A stretch of 38,216 bases of DNA from an uncultured Clostridia bacterium (lineage in GTDB: Bacteria > Bacillota > Clostridia > Christensenellales > UBA3700), in the NCBI GenBank assembly GCA_947037025.1, contig CAMQSU010000014.1, positions 1-38,216 of the forward strand, written 5' to 3'. Shown one piece after another: positions 1-8,891 of the stretch. Position 1 is the stretch's first letter, and the number at the start of each line of letters is the position of its first letter. A program made the position numbers and the translations under genes. The notes under the pieces are model-generated. The model did no database searches. It saw only the letters and a program-made list of their open reading frames with translations, and was not told the DNA's origin.

Positions 1-2
1 AT

Positions 3-2963
3 TTGATATTGAACAATAATATTACAACAATCGGGGCAAGTGCATTTGCAAATGCGGCATTCAGTGGCGACTTAACATTGCCTACAAGTATTAATACAAT
101 ATCGGCTAATACATTTAAAAACACAGCACTTACAGGTACATTAACAATCGGAATAAGTGTTACATCAATCGGAGTTAGTGCATTCGAAGGCACGGCATTC
201 AGCGGCGAGTTAGTAATTGATGAAAACATTTCAAATATTGACAGCAGAGCATTTGCAAATGTAGCATTTAACAAAGTAACATTTATGCACGAGGCTGACA
301 GTATAATATTTGGCAGCACAGTGTTTGACGGACTTGCTAGTCCAACTCAAATAATCGTACAAAACCAATTAATGTTTGATGCGTTTTTGGCAGCGTCACA
401 TAATATGTCAGACGCTAATCGTGGTGGCGGATATGTAGTTCATCCAATACTTGAGTTTGTATTTGAAAGCAGTGCATTCACTGTTAAAGGATTAATAGCA
501 GGACAAGACGGAGTAACAGGTCTAATTGTTAAAATCCCTGCAGTGTACAATAACGGAATCAACTCAGCACAAGTTAAAATAATCGGAATGGATGCTTTCA
601 AGAGCAATTTAAATGTAGTTGATTTTAATTTTAGTGAGGCGTTAAATCTTGATACAATCGGTGACAATGCTTTCTTTGAAACAGACGCAGCTGGCACATT
701 AACATTGCCTACAAGTTTAACAACAATCGGAGCAAGTGCATTCAAAGCATCAGCATTCACTGGTGAATTAGTATTGCCGGCAAGTTTAACAACAATCGGT
801 GCAAGTGCATTTGATAGTGCAAGTTTTAGTGGTGGATTGATCATTCCTGCAAACGTGACAAGCATAGGCAATCGTGCGTTTGCAAACATAACATTCTCAA
901 GAGTAGAAATGTCACATGAAGCACCATTAACAAACGAGCAATTAGGGCAGCAAATATTCGACAATTTGTCACAAGACACATTAATATTTGTAGCAAGCTA
1001 TATCGTATATAATGATTATATAGATGCAAGTCATAATATGTCTGAAGGCAATCGTGGAGGAGGTCGACTAGTCGATCCACTACTAGAGTATCAAACAGTT
1101 ACAGGCGGATATACAGTATTAGGAATATTGCCAGCAGAAGCCGCAACAGCAGGACTTAAAATAGTAATCCCTGCAACTTACAATGACGGAATTAACGGCG
1201 AAAACAAAGTAATATCAATTGCAGATAATGCTTTTGCAAATAAAAGCAATGTAGTTGAATTTGACCTTACAAGAGCAGCGAATGTTAAGACAATTGGTGT
1301 TAACGCTTTTAGCGGTACAGCAGCTGTACATGAGTTGATAATGCCTGAAAAGCTAGAAACTATTGATGCAGGAGCATTTAAGCAGTCAGCGTTCATCGGC
1401 AAATTATACTTGCCATCAACAGTAACAACTATCGGAGCGAACGCTTTTGAAAGTTCTAACTTTACGGGCGAGCTTAAAATCAGTGAACAAGTTACAAGCA
1501 TAGGTGCACAGGCATTCAAAAACACTAAGTTTGCAGAGGTTGAGCTAATGCATAATGTTGCATTGACAAATGCAAATGTCGGTGCAGGAGTATTTGAAGG
1601 AGTATCAAATAAAGTACTAATTCTTGTACAAAACAAAAGTGTATATCAAGCGTACAATGTAGTAGGACACCCAATGTCAGATGAGATTAGAGGTGGAGGT
1701 ATGATGACTTATGTTATTACAATTACATTTAAGTATAAAGACGAAACAATAGTATATAAAGAAGCTAAGCTCGCAAATATGCCAATGAATTACATCATGG
1801 GCGACAACAATGTATGGGCAATTGATTTAGATTACAGATTGCCGGAAGCAGCAAACTGGGGGTTAAGCTTAAGCCATGTTGAGCCAGACGGACATACAAG
1901 CGAGGACACGGTATTTGATGACCATACAACATTACTTGAGTTAACTTGTTTATCTGATATAGTGATAGATATTGATCACAAAATAGCAAAAGACTTTACA
2001 GGCTTTGGGCTTGAGTACGAAGTGCAAGGATTTGATAAGGCATTGACAGGTTTCCAGTTTAAGTATGTAAGCACAGTAGGCGTAGCATACGAAAGTAATT
2101 CGGCACCAGTTGATGTAGGAGTGTACGCAGTACAAGTTACAAGGACAGCAACAAAATTCCATAATGCATATGACACAACAATAGATACAGCACTAACAAT
2201 CAATGCAGGCGATTACAGAGCAGTAAGCATTGACATAAGTGCCGTTACTGCAAAACCATTTACAGGCAAATCATTAAAGTATAACATTATCGGAACTGAT
2301 GCACAGCTAACAGGCTACAATATGCACTACACTCTTGATAATGGTGGTTATGATAGTACGGTTGCACCAAGCAAAGCAGGAACTTATAATGTAACAATAA
2401 CAAGAGATCTTACAAAGCCACACTTTAAGTATAATGAAACGGTTGATGGCGGACTTGTTATTACACCGGGAGTAAATAGTATTACTAGTGACAGTACAGA
2501 TAACGTAAGTCATGATTCTTCAGCAACAAGCGAAGAGGGCTTTGCTGTTGGAACTAAGCTAATAGTCAAAACAGAGGAAGTATCAAGCAATATAAAACCA
2601 AAAGCAGGAATGGCAAAACTAAAAGGTTATGAAGTTAAATTAATGCTAAACGGGGAAGAAGTAACACCTAACGGAATAATCAAAGTAAGATTTAAGGTAA
2701 ATGAAGAAGTGAAAGGAGTAGATGCTCTTGCAATAACATACATGAAGGATGGAGAGGCAGTACATCAAAATGTCGAAGTTGACTCTAAAGGATACATAAC
2801 TTTTGAAACAACAGAAACAGGCGCATTCATTATAGCCTTTTCAGGGGAAAACCTTACTATGTATTGGATAGTTGCCATAGGGTCAATGCTATTATTTTTA
2901 GGAATAATGACAATAGGATATAACCTAAGAGTTGGCAGAATAAACAAAAAAATTATCCTTTAA
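3..2963 (+). CDS. BspA-like LRR_5 surface protein, membrane-anchored (5' end outside window)
   Basis: Large cell-surface protein; the frame is open at the window edge, so the true start and signal peptide lie upstream and the TTG at position 3 is only the first possible codon. It has many LRR_5 (BspA/Treponema pallidum type) repeats of the form LPxSLTTIGASAF. They are grouped into modules of about 211 residues, each closed by a similar H-x-M-S-(D/E)-x-x-R-G-G-G segment (H at residues 133, 344 and 556 of the visible part). Two MBG-like beta domains follow (about 645-735 and 736-820), then a beta-rich domain common in clostridial surface proteins, a transmembrane helix (about 954-975) and a short basic cytoplasmic tail. 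BspA-like proteins often mediate adhesion to host or other cells; the ligand here cannot be read from sequence. A strong terminator follows directly. Confidence 0.88.
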   Translation: MILNNNITTIGASAFANAAFSGDLTLPTSINTISANTFKNTALTGTLTIGISVTSIGVSAFEGTAFSGELVIDENISNIDSRAFANVAFNKVTFMHEADSIIFGSTVFDGLASPTQIIVQNQLMFDAFLAASHNMSDANRGGGYVVHPILEFVFESSAFTVKGLIAGQDGVTGLIVKIPAVYNNGINSAQVKIIGMDAFKSNLNVVDFNFSEALNLDTIGDNAFFETDAAGTLTLPTSLTTIGASAFKASAFTGELVLPASLTTIGASAFDSASFSGGLIIPANVTSIGNRAFANITFSRVEMSHEAPLTNEQLGQQIFDNLSQDTLIFVASYIVYNDYIDASHNMSEGNRGGGRLVDPLLEYQTVTGGYTVLGILPAEAATAGLKIVIPATYNDGINGENKVISIADNAFANKSNVVEFDLTRAANVKTIGVNAFSGTAAVHELIMPEKLETIDAGAFKQSAFIGKLYLPSTVTTIGANAFESSNFTGELKISEQVTSIGAQAFKNTKFAEVELMHNVALTNANVGAGVFEGVSNKVLILVQNKSVYQAYNVVGHPMSDEIRGGGMMTYVITITFKYKDETIVYKEAKLANMPMNYIMGDNNVWAIDLDYRLPEAANWGLSLSHVEPDGHTSEDTVFDDHTTLLELTCLSDIVIDIDHKIAKDFTGFGLEYEVQGFDKALTGFQFKYVSTVGVAYESNSAPVDVGVYAVQVTRTATKFHNAYDTTIDTALTINAGDYRAVSIDISAVTAKPFTGKSLKYNIIGTDAQLTGYNMHYTLDNGGYDSTVAPSKAGTYNVTITRDLTKPHFKYNETVDGGLVITPGVNSITSDSTDNVSHDSSATSEEGFAVGTKLIVKTEEVSSNIKPKAGMAKLKGYEVKLMLNGEEVTPNGIIKVRFKVNEEVKGVDALAITYMKDGEAVHQNVEVDSKGYITFETTETGAFIIAFSGENLTMYWIVAIGSMLLFLGIMTIGYNLRVGRINKKIIL

Positions 2964-3019
2964 TTTATGTTATAACGCAAAAGATTAAACAGAAAAATAG
3001 TTATAATGAATACAGTTTT

Positions 3020-3053
3020 AAGCCGTGTAGCAACTTATGCTATGCGGCTTTTT
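3020..3053 (+). terminator. Rho-independent terminator of the BspA-like gene
   Basis: A 13-bp stem (arms begin AAGCCG and end CGGCTT, with two G-U pairs), a 5-nt loop, then a T run. Confidence 0.88.
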
Positions 3054-3155
3054 GCTTGCTGGCATGCTATCATAAAGAGTGTATATATCTTATTAATAAA
3101 TAATGCGTTGATAAATTTGCATAATAAACTTTGCGTGCTCTATAAGTATAACATC

Positions 3156-3184
3156 TTGACAAATCAGTAATATTATTATATAAT
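3156..3184 (+). promoter_or_regulatory. Sigma-A promoter of the TIR/LRR gene
   Basis: Perfect consensus: TTGACA (3156-3161), 17-nt spacer, TATAAT (3179-3184). It lies about 125 nt before the TIR gene and explains the second half of the gene-free stretch 2964-3310, whose first half holds the preceding terminator. Confidence 0.88.
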
Positions 3185-3310
3185 GATATAAACACTAATT
3201 TGAAAAAGTAATCAATGCTTAAACTGATAATAAGGATTACTAATAAAAAACAAGAGTAAAATCATAGCAATCCAGAACTATACGTTTTCTGGAAAAGGAA
3301 ATAAAAGGAA

Positions 3311-5464
3311 ATGAAACTAGAATCAATGAAATGTCCTATGTGTGGGGCAACGGTAAATGCGGAAAATGGAATATCATTAGCAGAGTGTCCCGCATGTGGC
3401 AGCGAGTATTTTGTCGATGCCGGAAAAAAGATAGCAGACATTGACGAAACGATAGCAAACAGGCTAAAAAACTTAAGGGCGATACAGGCTGTTGCGGTGC
3501 AAGCTAACGATATAGGAAGCACGTCAAAGTCATCATATGATATATTGGAGATAGTAGCAGGAGATGGACTATCTCAGTATTACTATGCCTATGCGGAGAA
3601 TGTTTTAGGTCACAACGCGTATATTAACGAGTACTATGATAATGGCGATGTTCAGTTGACTCCAAGCGGCAAAAGGCGTGTTCTGAGCCATATTTACGAG
3701 TACAGTGACTTAAGAGATAGGCTAGATGTAGAAAAGTATATCATGGCGCTAGAAGGGGTCGACAATTCAGCAGAGCTAAGATTATACAAAGCACAGTATG
3801 CAACAAGACGAGCGCTTGAGGAAAATTATGATGATATTCCTCGTGATATATTCGTATGTCATAGAAGCACAGATAAACAAGTAGCGGTATCAGTAGTAAG
3901 AGAGCTTGAGGAAGATAGCCATACTTGCTGGATATCAACACGAAATCTAAGACCAAATGACACTGTGAACTATTGGGAAAATATAAGAAGTGCAATCAAA
4001 AGCTGCTCATTATTCCTAGTGATATCAAGCGAAGATGCGATGATGTCAAAGGATGTTAAAAGCGAGATAAATATTGCAAAATCACTAAAAAAGGATAGAT
4101 TAGAGTACAAAATAGACGCAAGCACGCACACATCGCTGTTCAATAGTTTTTTTGATGGCAATGCATGGGTAGTAGGCGTTGGAAATACAAAAAAGCAGCT
4201 AGCGGATTTATGTATAAGAGCATTTAGAGAAATAGATGCAGGAAACCAGAAAAACAGCAAAATCAATAGTGATTATGGCGTAACAGGAAGCGTAGCAAAG
4301 GAAACAAACGATGTTGCAACACTGCTATATGAAGCGGAGAAAAAGTTAAAAACGCTTAATTTTGTTGCAGCAAAATCAATATTAGATAGTATAGAAGTGC
4401 AGAAATATGATTGTGCGGAAATGTGGTGGATGAAGTTTTTGGCATCGCATAGAATCGCTGATGACAAAGAGGTAGCAAGAGAGATTGCAGATTACACATC
4501 AGACAAAAACTATATAAACGCGATAAACCTAGCAACAGATCAGGAGCAAAAGATAATATGGATGGGGCTAGTGGATCGAGCAAAAGACAATTTATACAAG
4601 ACGAAAATAGCGGCAACAACAGCAAGTCAAGGATATAATGGTGGCGAGTCGGGGTTTGAGCACACTATCAATGGGGTGGTCGGTTCGGTGCTAGATACAG
4701 GAAAGGCTGTCGCAAATAATATGAAAAAAGCTTTTGCGGGAAGCACGCCAAGCTATTATAATGATAATCCAAATAACACGTTTGCAAATACTAGTGCAAA
4801 TAAAAGGAAAGGTATAAGCAGAAATTGGATTGCATTGATAGTGTTAATATTAATAGTATTAGTGCCAGTAATAATTACAATGGCAGTGTTTATTCCGAAG
4901 TATTTTAGTGATATTGGAAAAAGTCAAACAGATCAAACAGAAGAGACAGTCGTAACAATGAAAGGTGTGGATTACCAGTTAAAATCATATTACTATGAAG
5001 TTTCTGATATAAATAATTCAACAAAAATCGAGATAGTGAAAAACATCAAAGGCGTACCAGTGTATTTCACGGAAAACGATTTGTTTACTTATAATACTAA
5101 AATACAAGAAGTAGTTATTGATGCAAAGATAATAGAGTATCCAATATTTGAGGCATGCTTTGACCTAACTAAAGTGACAGGTGAGGGCTTTGATGGATGG
5201 AATGAAATACCGAAAAATGCATACAACATGTGCAGGTCACTAGTTAGTGTGAAAGTCAGTGCCAATCTTGTATCTATAGGCGAAAGTGCGTTTGAAGAAT
5301 GCGAGAACATGGAAACGTTTGTAATCGGCAGTAGTGTGGTATCTATCGGGAAAAGTGCGTTTGAGGATTGCAATTCTTTATCTTTATATATGCCTAACCA
5401 CATGAGTACATATAATTTGGGAAAAGGGTGGAATAAATTTATATTAGCTACATATTGGGTGTAA
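3311..5464 (+). CDS. Zinc ribbon - TIR - transmembrane - LRR_5 protein
   Basis: Multidomain membrane protein. Residues 6-30 form a zinc ribbon (C8/C11 and C26/C29). About 60-175 is a helical region. A TIR domain starts with DIFVCHRSTD (D179) and runs to about 300; E252 in the stretch SKDVKSEINIA sits where NADase-type TIR domains carry their catalytic Glu. About 335-430 is helical and TPR-like. A transmembrane helix covers about 507-535, and the C-terminal outside part holds two LRR_5-like repeats (VSIGESAFEEC, VSIGKSAFEDC). TIR domains either cleave NAD+ or act as adaptors; which applies here is not visible. Zinc-ribbon/TIR proteins are frequent in Clostridia, but the membrane-spanning TIR-inside, LRR-outside layout looks like a receptor. 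The start is set by AAGGAA (3295-3300); it is monocistronic with its own promoter and terminator. Confidence 0.82.
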   Translation: MKLESMKCPMCGATVNAENGISLAECPACGSEYFVDAGKKIADIDETIANRLKNLRAIQAVAVQANDIGSTSKSSYDILEIVAGDGLSQYYYAYAENVLGHNAYINEYYDNGDVQLTPSGKRRVLSHIYEYSDLRDRLDVEKYIMALEGVDNSAELRLYKAQYATRRALEENYDDIPRDIFVCHRSTDKQVAVSVVRELEEDSHTCWISTRNLRPNDTVNYWENIRSAIKSCSLFLVISSEDAMMSKDVKSEINIAKSLKKDRLEYKIDASTHTSLFNSFFDGNAWVVGVGNTKKQLADLCIRAFREIDAGNQKNSKINSDYGVTGSVAKETNDVATLLYEAEKKLKTLNFVAAKSILDSIEVQKYDCAEMWWMKFLASHRIADDKEVAREIADYTSDKNYINAINLATDQEQKIIWMGLVDRAKDNLYKTKIAATTASQGYNGGESGFEHTINGVVGSVLDTGKAVANNMKKAFAGSTPSYYNDNPNNTFANTSANKRKGISRNWIALIVLILIVLVPVIITMAVFIPKYFSDIGKSQTDQTEETVVTMKGVDYQLKSYYYEVSDINNSTKIEIVKNIKGVPVYFTENDLFTYNTKIQEVVIDAKIIEYPIFEACFDLTKVTGEGFDGWNEIPKNAYNMCRSLVSVKVSANLVSIGESAFEECENMETFVIGSSVVSIGKSAFEDCNSLSLYMPNHMSTYNLGKGWNKFILATYWV

Positions 5465-5494
5465 AAAAATACAAGTTACAAATAATAACAAAAC

Positions 5495-5529
5495 ACAAGT
5501 AGGAATGCGAAATTTCTGCTTGTATTTTC
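5495..5529 (+). terminator. Rho-independent terminator of the TIR gene
   Basis: Arms ACAAGTAGGAAT and ATTTCTGCTTGT pair with two G-U pairs around a GCGAA loop, followed by TATTTT. Confidence 0.75.
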
Positions 5530-5698
5530 CTATTACAAGATGTTAATTCGATAAGCAAATAGAATAATAAAAAGCAAAAATAATTTACGACTTAATTGTT
5601 ATAAATAACATAATATTGCTCATAATAATATAAAGATAATCGCAAGTCACTATTGATATATTGCGGAAGTTTTTAATAAAAAATGAGGAGAAATTATT

Positions 5699-6127
5699 AT
5701 GGAACAACATGGAGAATTATTAAATTATATTTATCAAAATGCAGAGATGGGAGTTGATACAATTAAGCAACTATTAACTATCGTAGAGGATGAGGATTTT
5801 ATACAGCAATTGCAAGTCCAATTCAATGAATATAAAGATATTAGCTGCAAGGCAAAAGATATACTTGATGCTAAAGCTGAAAAAAGTGTAGACATAGGAA
5901 CATTCGCAAAAATCAGAACTTATATGATGATTAATTTTCAGACAATGACTGACAATTCACCCTCGCATATAGCAGAAATGCTTATCATAGGCAGTAATAT
6001 GGGTATTATTCAGTCAATTAGAAAGTTAAAAGACTATCCAGATGCTTGTGCCGAGTGTACAGAGTTAATGGGGAAACTGCAAAAAACAGAGCAAAATAAT
6101 ATTGAGCAACTGAAAAAATATTTATAA
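5699..6127 (+). CDS. Conserved helical protein of unknown function (142 aa)
   Basis: Predicted soluble and almost entirely helical, with no signal peptide or membrane segment. The pattern of four amphipathic helices (about 4-27, 31-58, 66-107 and 112-141) suggests a four-helix bundle. The third contains the stretch SPSHIAEMLIIGSNMGII. I recall similar ~140-residue proteins in other Clostridia but know no function, and no metal-binding Glu/His set typical of ferritins is evident. The start follows a good site, GAGGAG (5685-5690). The gene stands alone, between the TIR gene's terminator and its own strong terminator, so it is not co-transcribed with the ESCRT-like operon downstream. Confidence 0.72.
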   Translation: MEQHGELLNYIYQNAEMGVDTIKQLLTIVEDEDFIQQLQVQFNEYKDISCKAKDILDAKAEKSVDIGTFAKIRTYMMINFQTMTDNSPSHIAEMLIIGSNMGIIQSIRKLKDYPDACAECTELMGKLQKTEQNNIEQLKKYL

Positions 6128-6170
6128 AAAGTAAAATAATATAGCGGAAAACACAACAGAATAATATAAA

Positions 6171-6212
6171 ACATCAGTATCAAAAAAACAATTTGATACT
6201 GATGTTTTTTTT
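6171..6212 (+). terminator. Strong Rho-independent terminator
   Basis: Inverted repeat ACATCAGTATCAAA / TTTGATACTGATGT followed by a run of eight T. Confidence 0.93.
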
Positions 6213-6898
6213 GCGTTTATTATATATAATTATGTCATAAAAACAAACAATTTTATAGAAATTTTAGCAATTTAAAATGTAGAATATAAGTAATAAAACA
6301 ATAGGGTAAAAGTTGAGAAATAATAGCATAATGATTATAATATAATAGAATAAAAATGCAGAATAAAAGTACAGGTTTAATATGATTAATACTGAACAGA
6401 AACACCCTTATTTACATGAAAAACTATATATATTTTCACGCAAAATTACTATCTAATTAATCGCATAATATGCTAAAAATATCTGCAAAAATAATCAAGT
6501 TATTTTAGCAATGCTGCAAATATATTATCATGAATATTTAGCTAAATTAAAGACGCAAATAGTTATTCTTACATAATGAAAAGTGCAAAAATAAATTGGC
6601 GGCTTAATATGGCGTGATTGAGTATTAACTATCAAGGGAAGATGTATTTGCTGTGATGTTGCATATAGACATACTAGCATTATCTATAATTGTTTTAAAT
6701 GTATAGGTATATTATAATCATAAGGTAATCACATGTAAAAGTATGATGTATTAGATTAAGATGAATGTAGAGCATGTAATCTAACTATAAGTTAAGATCG
6801 GATTAAACACTTTTCATCAGCAAATGTGATATTATATATAGATAAATAATGGTTTCATATTAAAATTTGCTATTAAGAGGTGTATTTGTGGTAACCTA
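6213..6898 (+). other. AT-rich stretch without recognisable genes
   Basis: No coding frame with a Shine-Dalgarno site, no RNA gene and no strong hairpin recognised. It ends at the promoter of the ESCRT-like operon. Confidence 0.6.
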
Positions 6899-6927
6899 TT
6901 GACTTTTTTTGTAAAATTTGGTATTAT
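6899..6927 (+). promoter_or_regulatory. Promoter of the ESCRT-like operon
   Basis: TTGACT (6899-6904), 17-nt spacer, TATTAT (6922-6927) with an extended -10 TGG just before it. Transcription would start near 6934, giving a leader of about 170 nt. The leader contains a weak inverted repeat (TATGTA / TACATA) right next to the Shine-Dalgarno site of the first gene. Confidence 0.75.
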
Positions 6928-7103
6928 GGAGTATAGAACACATTTTACACAAATCGCAATCGTAATGATATTAAGTCATGTATTTTGCGGAAAAGTTATA
7001 GAGTGCAAATAATGCAAAGCAAAGCAAATATATGTATCGCATATATTGTAGCATTTAGAGGCGTGCAGAACTATGTATGCATTGTCTACATATAGGAGGA
7101 ATT

Positions 7104-7688
7104 ATGGGGTTTTTTAAGTCTAAGCAGGAAAAAGAAATGGAACAAAGAATGATAATTAAACGTACAATTAAGCAGTTTAACAAACACATTAAGGAATTGG
7201 ACGACCAAAAAGACAAATATTTAGCGGCAGCAAAGCGAGCTAAACAAGAGGGTTTGGACGCACAATATAATCTTGCACTATCTGGATTGAAGATGGCAAT
7301 GATGCAGCAGAAGAAAGCGAAAGAAATGCAGCTTAACTTTGAGCTTGCCTCTCAGATGAAAGATTTAACAAAAGTTACATCAATGTTTTTAGACGGAATG
7401 AGTATGCTTAGCAAAGAGATGAGCAAAACGACTAAAGAGATGGATTTTGTAAATGTTCAAAAAGAGTTTGAAAATGCAATCATGGGAGTTGAGCAAGCCT
7501 CTGATCAGTTAGAGATATTGATGGATACAACAAGCGATAGTTATAGCAGTGTTGCAAGTCAAGGTTCATCGATTGACGATAAAGAGCTTGAGAAGTTTCT
7601 TGAGGCTCAGGAAAGTGAAGAAGATGCACAGTTCGATATAGAGATAGAAAAATCTTTAGCGGAATTAAAACAAAGCATTAAGGAGTAA
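7104..7688 (+). CDS. ESCRT-III (Vps2/CHMP)-like protein A with C-terminal MIM1-like motif
   Basis: A 194-residue helical protein that I read as an ESCRT-III family member, i.e. a subunit of membrane-remodelling polymers. Seen: an N-terminal MGFFKSK; a long basic helical hairpin (about 10-100) turning at AKQEG (46-50), where CHMP2-type proteins have AKQG; then a methionine-rich stretch and a helix about 111-145 (EFENAIMGVEQASDQLEIL) resembling the ESCRT-III core helix alpha4 (compare CHMP2A EFERQAEIMDMKEEMM). A serine-rich linker leads to an acidic tail ending in residues 178-189, DIEIEKSLAELK, which fits the MIT-interacting motif MIM1, (D/E)xxLxxRLxxL(K/R), with I for L and S for R. The start is fixed by AGGAGG (7094-7099); an in-frame ATG at 7077 lacks a site. 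It lies 3 nt before the Vps4-like ATPase gene. Alternative: a PspA/Vipp1 relative or unrelated coiled coil; the tail and the partner favour ESCRT-III. Confidence 0.78.
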   Translation: MGFFKSKQEKEMEQRMIIKRTIKQFNKHIKELDDQKDKYLAAAKRAKQEGLDAQYNLALSGLKMAMMQQKKAKEMQLNFELASQMKDLTKVTSMFLDGMSMLSKEMSKTTKEMDFVNVQKEFENAIMGVEQASDQLEILMDTTSDSYSSVASQGSSIDDKELEKFLEAQESEEDAQFDIEIEKSLAELKQSIKE

Positions 7689-7691
7689 TAT

Positions 7692-8864
7692 ATGTCAGCA
7701 AGTCAACATTATGAAATGTTCAAGATGTATTATGATAAAGCAATAGAGTACAAAGATAAAGGCGATATGCTATCATGTAAAAAGTTTCTTTTAAAAGCGG
7801 TGGAAAAGCTAATTGAGTCGGCTAAAGAAAGCGATGGTTCTGTTAAGCGAAGCCAAATGTTAAGAGCAAAAAGCATTATAGAAATTGCCGAAGGAATTGA
7901 CACGACGGCTCGCGCTAACTCGCCAAGCAGCGGTGGAGCAAGCAAGTCTGCAAAGCCACGCAATAATGACGGCGGAATCGAGAATCAAGAAGGTGGCGGT
8001 GATGATGGGGACGAAGGTAATGAGTTTTTAGCATCAGGAGAAACTGGTATAACATTTGATGACGTTGCAGGATTGCAGGAAGTTAAGGAAGCTGTGAAAA
8101 ACAGGATACTATTGCCAATGCAATACCCTGAATATTACAAAATGGTCGACTTGAAAGCTGGTGGCGGTATATTAATGTATGGGCTACCGGGAACGGGAAA
8201 AACTATGATAGCTAAAGCGATTGCAAGCGAAGTTGGCGGCAATTTTTATCAAATAAAGTGTAGTGATATTGTTAGCAAGTGGTTTGGAGAGGCGGAAAAA
8301 AACCTAAAGAACTTATTCGCACAAGCAAGAAGCCATGACAGAGCGGTAATATTTTTTGATGAATTTGAAGCAATCGGAGTTAAAAGAGGCGGAGATTCTA
8401 GCGCAATGAACAGAATTGTACCAGAATTGCTAGCACAAATGCAAGGATTCGGTGACAGTAAAGGCACATTGTTAATATTAGCTGCAACAAATAGACCGTG
8501 GGATATTGATTCAGCATTGCTAAGACCGGGTAGATTTAATGAGCTGTTATACGTTCCGCTACCAGATTTTGAAGCAAGAAAGTATTTGATTGGTAGAAAG
8601 TTAAAAGATTTAGTTCTAAGTGGCGTAACAATTGCAGAAATGGCAACAGAAACGGACGGCCATAACGGAGCAGATTGTAATGAGCTGTGCGATAGACTGA
8701 AAATGTGTGTGCTTAGGGAGCTTATAGAAAATAAAAGTCAGGAAATGCTACCAATAACAAGACAGCATTTTGATGAAGTAATTGGGTCAACTGGATCATC
8801 TGTACTATCAAGCGACATACAATCACTAGAGAAATTTGAGCAAGATATGAGAAAAAACAAATAA
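7692..8864 (+). CDS. Vps4-like AAA ATPase with N-terminal MIT domain
   Basis: Likely the ATPase that pulls apart ESCRT-III polymers. Residues 3-72 form three helices matching the MIT domain of Vps4, including LRAKSIIEIAEGI in helix 3. A Gly/Ser/Asp-rich linker (about 73-118) follows, then the AAA domain from FDDVAGL (122-128). Walker A is GLPGTGKT (K170), Walker B is VIFFDEFE (D223, E224), sensor 1 is N267, and the arginine fingers are R278 and R281. The substrate-gripping pore loop is SDIVSKWFGEAEK (K196-W197-F198), the form typical of Vps4/katanin. The C-terminus (369-390, SSVLSSDIQSLEKFEQDM) resembles the helix that ends Vps4. The beta domain that binds Vta1/LIP5 in eukaryotes is missing, as I understand it is in archaeal CdvC. 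There is no HExxH protease motif, which excludes FtsH. Translation is probably coupled: AAGGAG overlaps the end of the upstream gene. Confidence 0.92.
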   Translation: MSASQHYEMFKMYYDKAIEYKDKGDMLSCKKFLLKAVEKLIESAKESDGSVKRSQMLRAKSIIEIAEGIDTTARANSPSSGGASKSAKPRNNDGGIENQEGGGDDGDEGNEFLASGETGITFDDVAGLQEVKEAVKNRILLPMQYPEYYKMVDLKAGGGILMYGLPGTGKTMIAKAIASEVGGNFYQIKCSDIVSKWFGEAEKNLKNLFAQARSHDRAVIFFDEFEAIGVKRGGDSSAMNRIVPELLAQMQGFGDSKGTLLILAATNRPWDIDSALLRPGRFNELLYVPLPDFEARKYLIGRKLKDLVLSGVTIAEMATETDGHNGADCNELCDRLKMCVLRELIENKSQEMLPITRQHFDEVIGSTGSSVLSSDIQSLEKFEQDMRKNK

Positions 8865-8891
8865 AACAAACCTAAACAGGAGGAATAGAAA

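Noticed and set aside
440..2513. Minus-strand frames across the LRR protein
   Set aside because: They mirror the repeats of the plus-strand gene and have no ribosome sites.
6380..6454. 24-codon frame starting MINTEQKHPY in the spacer
   Set aside because: No convincing ribosome site, no conserved feature; expected by chance in AT-rich sequence.
7077..7103. Upstream in-frame ATG for ESCRT-III-like protein A
   Set aside because: It has no ribosome site and would place AGGAGG inside the gene; the ATG at 7104 has the site at correct distance and gives the MGFFKSK start shared with neighbours.
7692..8864. FtsH or katanin/spastin identity for the AAA ATPase
   Set aside because: FtsH is excluded by the missing membrane helices and HExxH; katanin and spastin share the pore loop but are eukaryotic microtubule enzymes, and the neighbouring MIM-bearing ESCRT-III-like protein favours Vps4.
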